Source: Lentzea albidocapillata subsp. violacea (lineage in GTDB: Bacteria; Actinomycetota; Actinomycetes; Mycobacteriales; Pseudonocardiaceae). From it: DNA of 64,000 bases. A program made the position numbers and the translations under genes. Under the pieces are notes generated by a model that saw nothing but the letters and a program-made list of their open reading frames with translations, made no database searches and had not been told where the DNA came from. Location of the stretch: NCBI RefSeq assembly GCF_900100275.1, contig NZ_FNET01000015.1, positions 1 through 64,000 of the forward strand, in the 5' to 3' direction. Position 1 is the stretch's first letter; each line of letters begins with the position of its first letter. This document shows, one piece after another, positions 23,247-31,409 of this stretch.

Positions 23247-24467
23247 ATGCAGCGACGCATCGGGACGGCCCTCGCCGCCGCCTTGTTGGTGGCCGCAGGG
23301 ATCACCGTCGCCACCACCAGCCAAGCTCCCCCTGCCAACGCGGCGGTGACCTGGGCCGACGAGTTCAACGCTCCCGCCGGCACCGGTGTCGACGGCGGCA
23401 AGTGGAACATGGAAGTGGGCAACAACAACGGCAACAACAGGGAACACCAGTGGTACCAGGCGGGTACCTCGAACGCGGCGCACGACGGCCAGGGCAACCT
23501 CGTCATCACCGCGAAGAAGGAGAACCCCGGCAACTACAACTGCTGGTACGGCCGGTGTCAGTACACGTCCGCGCGCATCAACACCGCGAACAAGTTCACC
23601 CAGACCTACGGCAGGTTCGAAGCGCGCATGAAGATGCCGCGCGGCAAGGGAATCTGGCCCGCGTTCTGGATGCTCGGCGCTGACATCAACACCGGTAACC
23701 CGTGGCCGGGTTCCGGTGAGATCGACATCATGGAGTTCCTGGGACACCAGACGAACACCGTGTACGGCACGATCCACGGCCCCGGTTACTCCGGCGCAGG
23801 TGGCAAGTCCCACGCCTACAACGGCCCGAACTTCTCCGACGGCTTCCACAACTTCGCGGTGGACTGGAAGCCCGGCGAGATCACGTGGTCGGTGGACGGC
23901 AACGTCTACGCCCGCAACACCCCCACTGATGTCAACGGCAACCCGTGGGTGTTCGACAAGCCGTTCTTCATCATCATCAACCTCGCGGTCGGTGGTGAGT
24001 GGCCGGGCTACCCGGACGCCAGCACGACGTTCCCGCAGCAACTCGTGATCGACTGGGTCCGCGCCTCCAACGACAGCACCCCCATCGGTGGTGGCTCGGA
24101 GATCCGCGGCATCGGCGGCAAGTGCCTCGACGTGCCCTGGGCGAACACCGCCAACGGCACGCCCATCCAGATCGTCGGTTGCAACGGCAACGCCGCCCAG
24201 AAGTGGAGCCGTCCCGGTGACGGCACCATCCGCGCGCTGGGCAAGTGCCTCGACGTCAGCGGTGGCGGTACCGCGAACGGCACGGTGGTCCAGCTATGGG
24301 ACTGCAACGGCACGGGTGCCCAGCAATGGGCTGTCAGCGGGGCACGGGACATCGTGAACCCGCAGGCCAACAAGTGCCTGGACACCATCGGCGGCTCCTC
24401 GGCCGACGGTACAAGAACCCACATCTGGGACTGCCTCGGCGTCGCCAGCCAGAAGTGGCAGGTCTGA
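23247..24467 (+). CDS. Secreted GH16 endo-beta-1,3-glucanase with ricin-type lectin domain
   Basis: A 406-residue secreted enzyme. A Sec signal (residues 1-33) is followed by a GH16 catalytic domain (34-275) with GEIDIMEFLG, which holds the nucleophile and acid/base Glu, and WPAFWMLG. A short linker (STPIGGG) leads to a ricin B/CBM13 domain (280-406) with three KCLDV..W repeats (GIGGKCLDVPWAN, ALGKCLDVSGGG, NKCLDTIGGSS) for sugar binding. Substrate is likely laminarin or fungal wall beta-1,3-glucan. GGAAAGG precedes ATG 23247. Regulation through the 14-bp palindrome upstream is likely. Confidence 0.92.
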   Translation: MQRRIGTALAAALLVAAGITVATTSQAPPANAAVTWADEFNAPAGTGVDGGKWNMEVGNNNGNNREHQWYQAGTSNAAHDGQGNLVITAKKENPGNYNCWYGRCQYTSARINTANKFTQTYGRFEARMKMPRGKGIWPAFWMLGADINTGNPWPGSGEIDIMEFLGHQTNTVYGTIHGPGYSGAGGKSHAYNGPNFSDGFHNFAVDWKPGEITWSVDGNVYARNTPTDVNGNPWVFDKPFFIIINLAVGGEWPGYPDASTTFPQQLVIDWVRASNDSTPIGGGSEIRGIGGKCLDVPWANTANGTPIQIVGCNGNAAQKWSRPGDGTIRALGKCLDVSGGGTANGTVVQLWDCNGTGAQQWAVSGARDIVNPQANKCLDTIGGSSADGTRTHIWDCLGVASQKWQV

Positions 24468-24513
24468 GGTCTCTCCCCGTCCGGTTGCGCATGGCCTGAC
24501 AGGGAGATTCGAG

Positions 24514-24564
24514 AGCGCTGGACGTGAACCCCCGCGGCGGATGGGTCCACGTCCAGCGCTTTTC
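24514..24564. terminator. Hairpin with T run between convergent genes
   Basis: AGCGCTGGACGTG (24514-24526) pairs perfectly with 24548-24560, which is followed by TTTTC. The loop is 21 nt. It ends the glucanase transcript and reaches the stop of the convergent gene at 24564. Confidence 0.75.
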
Positions 24565-25421
24565 TACGCCAGAAGCCTTGCCACCGCCCAGTCCTGCACC
24601 GCGACGCCGACCGACTTGAACACCGTCCGGCCTTCGCGCAGTGGCGGATTCCCCAGCGCCGCACCGAGTTCGACGAGGGACTCCAGCCTGAGCACGCCGC
24701 TCCGCACCGCGCGGATGATCTCGCCGGCCTCGCTCAGCGCCGCCTCGACCTGGTCCACCACCACGACGCCGGCGGTCGCCAGCAGTTCCTCGGGCAGCTC
24801 GCGCATCACCGGCCGATACGACCCGATGGCGTTGACGTGCACGCGTTCCTTGAGCGAGTCACACCGGAACAGCGGCACGGTCGACGCCGTCGCGCAGCAC
24901 ACTACGTCCGCGTCCCGCACGGCTTCGTCCGCATCGTTCGCCACGTCCATGACCGTGTCCGGCAGCTCGTCCTTCAGGCTCTCCAGCAACGCCTCGGCCT
25001 TCTTGGCGTTCCGGTTGAACACGACGAGCTTCTTCAACGGCCGCACCGCGTGCACGGCCCTGACCTGGTCCACGGCCTGCGCCCCGGCCCCCAGCAACGC
25101 CAGGTGCGACGCGTCCTCGTCCGCCAGCAGATCCGTTGCCACACCGACGACAGCGCCCGTGCGCAGGGTCGTGAGCGACACCGCGTCCGTGACGAACTGG
25201 CCGTCCGAGTGCGAGTACACGACCGTGCCGGTGATCATCGGATCCCGTTCGACCTCGATGCTGATCACCTTGACCGCCGTCGACCCCGTGGGCCGGTGGT
25301 GCACGGCCATGACGAGCGACCGGCTGGCGCCGAACGCCTGCCGCGGCGGCAGGTCGAACTCCTCCGCGGCCAGCCCGACGAACGCTTCTCGCACGGCCTT
25401 GATCGCTGCGGGCATCGTCAT
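24564..25421 (-). CDS. Ornithine cyclodeaminase/mu-crystallin-family protein
   Basis: A 285-residue NAD(P)-dependent imine-forming or -reducing enzyme. The Rossmann motif LALLGAGAQAVDQVRAV, preceded by an alpha/beta region with SLVMAVHHRPTGSTAVKVIS, is typical; DVVCCATASTVPLFRCD and HVNAIGSYRPVMRELPEEL also match. Relatives deaminate ornithine, reduce ketimines or make diamino acids. It is somewhat shorter than the usual 310-330 residues because the N-terminus before MTMPAAIKAV is missing or starts at an unrecognised codon. No neighbour explains its substrate. Confidence 0.82.
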   Translation of the reverse strand: MTMPAAIKAVREAFVGLAAEEFDLPPRQAFGASRSLVMAVHHRPTGSTAVKVISIEVERDPMITGTVVYSHSDGQFVTDAVSLTTLRTGAVVGVATDLLADEDASHLALLGAGAQAVDQVRAVHAVRPLKKLVVFNRNAKKAEALLESLKDELPDTVMDVANDADEAVRDADVVCCATASTVPLFRCDSLKERVHVNAIGSYRPVMRELPEELLATAGVVVVDQVEAALSEAGEIIRAVRSGVLRLESLVELGAALGNPPLREGRTVFKSVGVAVQDWAVARLLA

Positions 25422-25446
25422 GGTTCGGATGGTAACGACCTGCCGG

Positions 25447-25608
25447 TCAGCGCTCCCGCGTGACGCCCGCCAGGAACGCGGTCCACGCGGCGGCGCCCAC
25501 CTCGACGTGGGCGGCGGGCGCCTTGCTGTCCCGGATGCCGATGCCGATGGCGACCTCAACGCAGGCACTTGCGTTCGCACTACGGGTGCTCTTGCGCCAC
25601 TCAGCCAT
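25447..25608 (-). CDS. DUF397 small protein
   Basis: A 53-residue protein with the full DUF397 pattern: MAEWRKSTRSANASACVEVA, RDSKAPAAHVEV and a C-terminal AWTAFLAG. These small proteins almost always follow an XRE regulator gene in actinomycetes; in known pairs the DUF397 protein counteracts its regulator. Here it follows the XRE gene by 10 bp. GGAGAC lies upstream of the ATG. Confidence 0.85.
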   Translation of the reverse strand: MAEWRKSTRSANASACVEVAIGIGIRDSKAPAAHVEVGAAAWTAFLAGVTRER

Positions 25609-25618
25609 CGGAGTCTCC

Positions 25619-26446
25619 TCATGTCAGCAACTTCTTGATCAGCCCCTTCGATTGTTCCGCATCCAAGGCGACGAGTTCGAGCCCCTCGACGATCCGCCCG
25701 TAGGCCTCGACGGCGTCCGGTGCCTCGATGATCAGACTGGAGTTCTCGCTCTCCAGGAAGACAGCGTCCTCGTACTTGTCGAACGTCAGCATGTCGAACG
25801 ACCCGGCCATGCCCGCGTGCGCACCGGCACCGAGCGGCACAACCCGGAACACGACGCCCGGCCGCGCGGCCAGCCTGTCCAGGTGGCGCAACTGTTCCTG
25901 CATCACCTCAGGCCCACCGACCTGGTTCAGCAGCACCGACTCGGGAACGAAGAAGACCGCCTTCAGTCCGCGCAACGCCTCCTGGCGCAGCACCCGCGCC
26001 TCGACCCGCGCCTCGATCTCGTCTCCGGGCACGTTCGCGCAGGCGGTGATCACGGCACGCGTGTAGTCCGGAAGCTGCAGGGTGCCGTGCAGCAGCATCG
26101 TCTGCCAGCTGAACAAGTTCTTCGCCAGGCGCTCGTGCTCGACCAACGTGCGCGGACTGATCGGCGCGCAGGCGCCGTGCTCCTGCCACCACCCCTTCAC
26201 GCCCGTGCCGGTGAACAGCGAGAGCAGGTGATCCCGCTCGTGCGCCGGCGTCCGGCACACGCCCAGCAGCAGCGCCAGTTCCAGTTCGGTGGCACCTCCT
26301 TTGCCGTTGATCAGGTCGGAAAGCTTGGCTTCCTGCCAGCCGACGAGTTCGGCGACCTGACGCGACGTCATTCCCGTGGCGGCGATGGCCGCACGGAGGC
26401 CGTCCCCGAACTCACGGCCTCTCACAGTGGAGAATCTTTTCGGCAT
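25619..26446 (-). CDS. XRE-family regulator with DUF5753 sensor domain
   Basis: A 275-residue DNA-binding protein. The Cro/CI-type HTH is at residues 12-65 (LRAAIAATGMTSRQVAELVG, AKLSDLINGKG), and residues 85-270 form a DUF5753 domain (ISPRTLVEHERLAKNLFSWQ, PDYTRAVITACANVP, VVPLGAGAHAGMAGSFDML, IVEGLELVALDAEQS). This is the standard partner of DUF397 proteins; such pairs control development, antibiotic or phage-related genes in Streptomyces and relatives. ATG 26446 places the HTH at the N-terminus. Confidence 0.88.
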   Translation of the reverse strand: MPKRFSTVRGREFGDGLRAAIAATGMTSRQVAELVGWQEAKLSDLINGKGGATELELALLLGVCRTPAHERDHLLSLFTGTGVKGWWQEHGACAPISPRTLVEHERLAKNLFSWQTMLLHGTLQLPDYTRAVITACANVPGDEIEARVEARVLRQEALRGLKAVFFVPESVLLNQVGGPEVMQEQLRHLDRLAARPGVVFRVVPLGAGAHAGMAGSFDMLTFDKYEDAVFLESENSSLIIEAPDAVEAYGRIVEGLELVALDAEQSKGLIKKLLT

Positions 26447-26548
26447 GACGAGACCGTAACCCCATTCCTGGGGCCTCCAGAACATTCGGAGCCAACACAA
26501 CCCAAAAGGGCGTTAGCTTGGAGCTCATCCAAGCTGCAGAATAATCCT

Positions 26549-26761
26549 GTGAGATTTCGATGGACGCCCCACGAAGGGCGGCGACATGCCATCTCCGAGG
26601 AGCCGGCCAGGGGGCGGCTCGTGGAGACACTATGCGGCAGTCCCTTTGTGCCACAAGAGCTCGACCTGTGGACGAACAAGAACGTGTGGCCGACGTGCTG
26701 GGACTGCGACGGCATCTGGCGCGAGAGTGAGGGGATCCTGCCATGGCCGCGGAAATCCTGA
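26549..26761 (+). CDS. Small zinc-ribbon-like protein
   Basis: A 70-residue protein in the frame ending at 26761. The pattern GRRHAI...VETLCG...NVWPTCWDCDGIW has three Cys and a His spaced like a small zinc ribbon and matches small uncharacterised zinc-finger proteins found next to XRE/DUF397 loci in Pseudonocardiaceae. Start GTG 26549 is inferred; no strong ribosome site. It overlaps the next gene by 19 bp and is divergent from the XRE gene. Confidence 0.6.
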   Translation: MRFRWTPHEGRRHAISEEPARGRLVETLCGSPFVPQELDLWTNKNVWPTCWDCDGIWRESEGILPWPRKS

Positions 26762-26994
26762 CGGAAGACCTATTGCGCGTATCTCTTCAGCGCCTCTCGC
26801 GTGAGGTGGTGAAGACTTATCCACAGTTCGGTGAGTTGCTCGCACAGAACATGTTGCGCACGTGCGGCCTGATTCCCGACCTGGAACGCGCCGAGCACTA
26901 TCGCGAACTCGGCACGTTGCTCACCGACCTCGGCCGCCTTTACCTGGCCGAGGCCGACATGCTCTCCACGGTGGACGGGTCACCACCTGGCTGA
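26743..26994 (+). CDS. Small helical protein of unknown function
   Basis: An 83-residue protein, all predicted helix (DLLRVSLQRLSREVVKTYPQ, LERAEHYRELGTLLTDLGRL), with no recognised domain. Its ATG lies inside the end of the zinc-ribbon gene, so the two are coupled. The gene ends 12 bp before the stop of the convergent acidic-repeat gene. Confidence 0.6.
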   Translation: MAAEILTEDLLRVSLQRLSREVVKTYPQFGELLAQNMLRTCGLIPDLERAEHYRELGTLLTDLGRLYLAEADMLSTVDGSPPG

Positions 26995-27006
26995 GCGGCC
27001 ACGTCG

Positions 27007-28524
27007 TCAACGCGAGGTGTCGTCATCCTCGGGAGGAGGCAGTTCAGCGCCCGATCCCCGCTTGCCGGGGGTCTCGGCGGCGTCGTCGCCGGCCAGGCGT
27101 TTCTTCAGCCCGTCGATCCAGCCCTCAACGATGATCTTCGTACCTTCGAAGCCGTCCGTCATGTAGGTCGAGACCGCGTCGCTGACCGGCGCACCGCTGT
27201 CGCCGAGTTCTTTCACCGCTTTGATGAACTCCGACGCGAGCTGTTCGATGCCCTTGACAGCGAACTCGGTGGCGCCGGCCTTGGCTTCGTCGTTCGCCTT
27301 GAACCTGTCGATGTAGTCCTCGACGTTGCCCTTCTGGTCCGCGACGGAGTCCTTGAAGTCCTGGCCTTGGCGCTCGACCTGGTCGTACATGTCCTGGGAC
27401 CGCTGCTTGAAGTCCTCGCTCTGCCGGTCGCCTTGGCTGTTCTCGGCTTGGGCCTGCTGCTCGGTCTCCGACTCCTGCTGCTCGGATTCCTTCTGCTCGG
27501 CCTCCTGCTGCTCGGTCTCCTGCTGCTCGGTCTCCTGCTGCTGGGCGTCTTGTTCCTGCGTCGCCTGTTCCTGCTCCCGCTGCGCGTCCTCTTCCTGGCG
27601 CGCCTCGGACTCCTCTGCCGTCTGTTCCTGACGCGCCTCGGAATCCTCTGCGGTTTCTTCCTGACGGACCTCGGACTCTTCCGCCGTCTGCTCCTGACGG
27701 GCCTCCGAGTCCTCCGCGGTCTCTTCCTGACGGGCCTCGGTGTCCTCCGCGGTTTCCTGACGGACCTCGGACTCTTCCGCCGTCTGCTCCTGACGCGCCT
27801 CGGAATCCTCTGCGGTTTCTTCCTGACGGACCTCGGACTCTTCCGCCGTCTGCTCCTGACGGGCCTCCGAGTCCTCCGCGGTCTCTTCCTGACGGGCCTC
27901 GGTGTCCTCCGCGGTTTCCTGACGGACGTCGGACTCTTCCGCCGTCTGTTCCTGACGCGCCTCCGAGTCCTCCGCCGTCTCCGCCTGACGCGTCTCCGAG
28001 TCGTCCGCGGTCTCCGCCTGACGCGCCTCAGACTCTTCCGCCGCCTGTTCCTGACGCGCCTCCGAATCCCCTGGGGTTTCCTCCTGACGCGCCTCCGACT
28101 CTTCCGCCGTCTGTTCCTGACGCGCCTCCGAGTCCTCCGCCGTCTCCTCCTGACGTGCCTCGGAATCCCCAGCGACTTCCTCTTGCCGAGCCCCCGACTC
28201 CTCCGCCGTCTCATCGACCTCAGCCGGCGAGGTAGCAGCGGAGTCCTCGTCCTCCTGCACGCCGTCATCACCCTGCTCGGCCGAAGCGGGCGCGGCCTCG
28301 GCACTCTCGACGTTCTCCACCTCGTCGTCCCCGGCTTCCTGCACCCCGTCGCCCTCGTCGCCCTCGCCGGACTCCGCCGAGCCGGTTTCCGAACCCGCCG
28401 CCGGCTCCTCGTCCTCCTGGACCCCGTCCGCGTTCGACTCCTCCGCAGACCCCTGCGGCGTCTCGGAGGTCTCGGACGTCTCCGGGGTCTCGGGCGGTGC
28501 GGGCGTCTCGCTGGTCTCGCTCAC
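27007..28524 (-). CDS. Acidic 11-residue-repeat (hendecad) protein
   Basis: A 505-residue, strongly acidic soluble protein. Residues 1-110 are Ser/Glu/Thr-rich and disordered; residues 110-310 consist of about 18 copies of an 11-residue unit SEARQEETAED (variants with EQ, EV, ET), then a Gln/Glu run (TQEQDAQQQETEQQETEQ). Residues 370-505 form a conserved-looking helical tail (MYDQVERQGQDFKDSVADQK, EFAVKGIEQLASEFIKAVKE, FEGTKIIVEGWIDGLKKRL). Hendecads give right-handed coiled coils or LEA-like helices. The GTG start overlaps the ATPase gene stop (GTGA), so it belongs to that operon. Function is unknown. Confidence 0.8.
   Translation of the reverse strand: MSETSETPAPPETPETSETSETPQGSAEESNADGVQEDEEPAAGSETGSAESGEGDEGDGVQEAGDDEVENVESAEAAPASAEQGDDGVQEDEDSAATSPAEVDETAEESGARQEEVAGDSEARQEETAEDSEARQEQTAEESEARQEETPGDSEARQEQAAEESEARQAETADDSETRQAETAEDSEARQEQTAEESDVRQETAEDTEARQEETAEDSEARQEQTAEESEVRQEETAEDSEARQEQTAEESEVRQETAEDTEARQEETAEDSEARQEQTAEESEVRQEETAEDSEARQEQTAEESEARQEEDAQREQEQATQEQDAQQQETEQQETEQQEAEQKESEQQESETEQQAQAENSQGDRQSEDFKQRSQDMYDQVERQGQDFKDSVADQKGNVEDYIDRFKANDEAKAGATEFAVKGIEQLASEFIKAVKELGDSGAPVSDAVSTYMTDGFEGTKIIVEGWIDGLKKRLAGDDAAETPGKRGSGAELPPPEDDDTSR
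27595..28190 (-). repeat. 33-bp periodic coding repeat with a 162-bp higher-order duplication
   Basis: The repeat DNA encodes the hendecads of the acidic protein. A segment beginning near 27630 recurs almost unchanged 162 bp later (CTGACGGACCTCGGACTC at 27661 and 27823), equal to 54 residues or five units, one of them a 10-mer. Such near-identity points to recent unequal crossover, and copy number may vary between strains. Confidence 0.8.
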
Positions 28525-31409
28525 GGTGCGCCCTTCGAGTTGTCCGTGCTCTTGATCGTCAGCACTGCTGGGGCCCATCCGGTGCGGAGGCGGAGGAAGG
28601 CGGAGGCCTGCCGGAAGCGCTGCAGCGGGTCGGGCGCGGCGCTCAGCCTCTCCACCGCGACGTCGATCGCCGCCGGGGTGGCTGTTCCGCGTGCGGTGAC
28701 CTTGCCGCCGCGGCTGCCTTCCGGGCGTGCCTTCAGGTCGGCGAGTTGCTCGGCGCGTGTGCGGCCGCTTACGACGAGGCCCCTGGCCGCCCAGGCGGCG
28801 GTGTCGGGGTGCGGTGCCTCATCGGGCACGACAGCGGGCACGACGGCGGGCTTCAGGGCGCGCTGCACGTCGTACCAGCGGTAGGGGCCGGACTGCCAGC
28901 GGAACTCGCTGCCGTCGCAACCGTGTGGCGAACCGGAGAGCGTGCGGCGTGCGCTCTCCATGAGATGCGTGATGAGCTCTTCGGCCGAGTTGTGGGTGGT
29001 GACGATCGCGTAGCGGGAGTCGACCGCGGCCTGCACGCGGTGTGCGAGAGCGCAGTCGAGCGTTCGCGGGTCGAGTGCGCGCAGGGACGCGAGCCACGCC
29101 GGATCCGGGTCCGGGGCGGGGCGGCCGGTCAGATGAGCCACCGTCAGCAGTTCGATCCACAGGACCAGGCGTGCGTCCTCGTCGGCCCGGTAGACCGCGT
29201 CGCCGAGCTCGGCCAGCGTGCACGGCCGGGCGGAGCACAACTGTCCACACGCGACACTGCGCAGGCCGGCGAGGACCGGTTCCTTCGACACCGGTGACGC
29301 GTCCTCGGCACTTTCGTTCAACGGCACCAGCACCCGTAGTGGCCGGTCCATGCCGTCGGTGAACACGGCCGCCCGGCCCGGCGGCAGGGTGACTACGTGC
29401 CGGGACTGTGCCTCGCTGAGGTTCATCGTCGCGCCGACCGCTTCCCGGTCGTCGGCGGCGGGGAGGCGGTGCAGGATCTTGCACGCCGTGTTCTTCACGA
29501 CGTCGGGCACGATCTTGCCGGGGATCTGCTCGGCGACGATGATGCCCTCGCCGTACGCGCGGATCTCGGCGAGCAGTGAGGTGAACAGCTCCACCGCGTG
29601 CTCGGTCTGGCTGCCCGGTTCGGCGCGTTTGAGCAGCCGGTGCGCCTCCTCCAGCACCAGCACGTGCTTCAGGCCGCGCGCACCGGGCTGGTGGTTCACC
29701 CGCAGGTGCTCGAACAACCGGATCAGCACCGCGCCGATGAAGAACGCCTTGTCCACATCGGACCCGATGTCCTCGATCTCCAGCACCACGTTGCCGCGCA
29801 GCAACGCGGCGATGTCGAGCGGGTGGCCGCCTTCGAAGAAGCGGCCGGGCGTGCCGAGGCGCAACGACCCGATGCGCACGTCGACGAAGCCGCGGATGTT
29901 GTCCGCGACCTCCCGGCCGTACCCGATCTTGTTCACGACCTCGACGGCCGCGGTCTGCAGATCCCCGAGCCCTGGGTACTTCACCGGTCCCACCCGGCCG
30001 CGCGGCACACCTGTCACCGGGTCCCAGCCGTAGCCGGTGTAGCAGCGCGTCAACGCCTGCGCGAGCACCTGGGGAAACGGCTCGTCGGCGTCGAACGCGG
30101 CCAGGAACAGCGCGCGGGTGAGGTCGAGGTGGGTCTGCAACGGGAATCCGGCGACCGGTTCCAGGGGGTTCAGCCCCGCCGGGTAGGCGTGGGGGTCGCC
30201 GGGACGGATCACGGTCACCGTGCCGCGGTCGCCCAGCCTGCCCGCCATCGCGGCGTACTCGGCCTTCGCGGGTTCGATCACGAGCCAGGGCACGCCCGCG
30301 TCGTTCAGCCCCTCCAGGAGGGTCCGGACGGTCTGGGACTTGCCGGAACCGGTCGCGCCGGCGACGAAGGTGTGCCGGTTGATCGTGTCCAGCGCCACCC
30401 GGTACTCCCCTACCGGCTGGTCGGCGTCGTCGAGCACCAGTCCCAGCGGCACGTCCCCGGCGACCTCCGGGGTGACGTCGAACAGCGGCGGTTCGACCAC
30501 GCGGATGCCCGGCAGTTCGCGGCGCGGCGGCCGGGCGAGGGCCGCGACCAGCTCGGCGGTGGCGGAGAACGGCGAGCTCAGTTCGCCGGTCTTGCCCCGG
30601 TCGCGCCAGACGCCGGCGAAGTCGCCGCAGTCCTGTCCCGGGGTCAGGACGTACGGCAGGACGTCCAGATCGCTGGCGCCGCACAGCAACGCGGCCGCGG
30701 TGCGCGTGCTCACGTCGTCGGGGCCGCCGACCAGCACGTGCACCGCCCACATGCCGACGGCCTGAGCACGGGACAGCTCCCGATAGCGCGCCTCGGCCCG
30801 CAGCAGCGCGACCCGGTCGGGCTCCGAGTTCTCCCGCTGCCGCAGGCGGGGCATCGTCGTCTCCAGGCCGAGCAGCTCGCGTTCGACGGTCTCCGCCGGC
30901 AGCGGTTCCGCCACGACGAGCCAGACGAACTCCCCCGGCAGGTGCGTGACGTAGTCGTCGAAGCCGCCCCTGCCCGGCGCGGCGGAACCGGCCTGGGGTG
31001 TCCACAGCGGATCCGGCCCGCCGGCGCAGCGCGTCCACGAGCTCAGGCCCGCCCACCGCTCACCGAGCTCCGCGACCGGCACGACCTCGCCGAGGCTGCC
31101 CGGCGGGTAGAGCAACGGCACGCCGGTGTCCGAGTCGGAACGGACCACCGGCGAGTACGGCCGTCCGCCGACGAGGATCCGCAGTCCGCGTCCCTCCCGC
31201 GGCCGTTCCCAGGCCACCGCGAACGCCGCGTCGGTGCGGCCGCGCAGGCCCGCGTGCGCCGCGGTCAGGGCGGCGAACAGCTGCGCGGGTGCGCGACCGC
31301 CCGACTCGTCCGGGCGGTCCGCCATCGTGGCCATGTCGTCGCCGCGGGGGACGACGGTCATGCGGTGGAAGACGAAGCCGTCGAGCACCTGCTCAGGAGA
31401 CCCGTGCAT
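28521..31409 (-). CDS. HerA/FtsK-like P-loop ATPase
   Basis: A 962-residue motor ATPase. Residues 1-320 are an uncharacterised N-domain, then a DUF87/HerA-type core with Walker A GATGSGKS near residue 350, Walker B HVLVLEEAH near residue 580 and sensor-like SLLAEIRAYGEGIIVAEQIP, as in HerA helicases and VirB4/TraG-type pumps. The C-terminal 250 residues have no known domain. ATG 31409 overlaps the membrane-protein gene end by 17 bp; a GTG at 31388 is possible. The protein is the middle gene of a three-gene coupled operon, suggesting a membrane-anchored ATPase complex acting on DNA or a protein substrate. Confidence 0.8.
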   Translation of the reverse strand: MHGSPEQVLDGFVFHRMTVVPRGDDMATMADRPDESGGRAPAQLFAALTAAHAGLRGRTDAAFAVAWERPREGRGLRILVGGRPYSPVVRSDSDTGVPLLYPPGSLGEVVPVAELGERWAGLSSWTRCAGGPDPLWTPQAGSAAPGRGGFDDYVTHLPGEFVWLVVAEPLPAETVERELLGLETTMPRLRQRENSEPDRVALLRAEARYRELSRAQAVGMWAVHVLVGGPDDVSTRTAAALLCGASDLDVLPYVLTPGQDCGDFAGVWRDRGKTGELSSPFSATAELVAALARPPRRELPGIRVVEPPLFDVTPEVAGDVPLGLVLDDADQPVGEYRVALDTINRHTFVAGATGSGKSQTVRTLLEGLNDAGVPWLVIEPAKAEYAAMAGRLGDRGTVTVIRPGDPHAYPAGLNPLEPVAGFPLQTHLDLTRALFLAAFDADEPFPQVLAQALTRCYTGYGWDPVTGVPRGRVGPVKYPGLGDLQTAAVEVVNKIGYGREVADNIRGFVDVRIGSLRLGTPGRFFEGGHPLDIAALLRGNVVLEIEDIGSDVDKAFFIGAVLIRLFEHLRVNHQPGARGLKHVLVLEEAHRLLKRAEPGSQTEHAVELFTSLLAEIRAYGEGIIVAEQIPGKIVPDVVKNTACKILHRLPAADDREAVGATMNLSEAQSRHVVTLPPGRAAVFTDGMDRPLRVLVPLNESAEDASPVSKEPVLAGLRSVACGQLCSARPCTLAELGDAVYRADEDARLVLWIELLTVAHLTGRPAPDPDPAWLASLRALDPRTLDCALAHRVQAAVDSRYAIVTTHNSAEELITHLMESARRTLSGSPHGCDGSEFRWQSGPYRWYDVQRALKPAVVPAVVPDEAPHPDTAAWAARGLVVSGRTRAEQLADLKARPEGSRGGKVTARGTATPAAIDVAVERLSAAPDPLQRFRQASAFLRLRTGWAPAVLTIKSTDNSKGAP

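Noticed and set aside
27595..28190. Possible CRISPR array because of regularly spaced repeats
   Set aside because: Units are 33 bp back to back without unique spacers, they keep one reading frame, and no cas genes are near.
27367..28884. 505-residue Leu/Arg-rich open frame on plus opposite the acidic repeat protein
   Set aside because: It is the mirror of the 33-bp repeats; no start signal, and the minus-strand frame is coupled to the ATPase gene.
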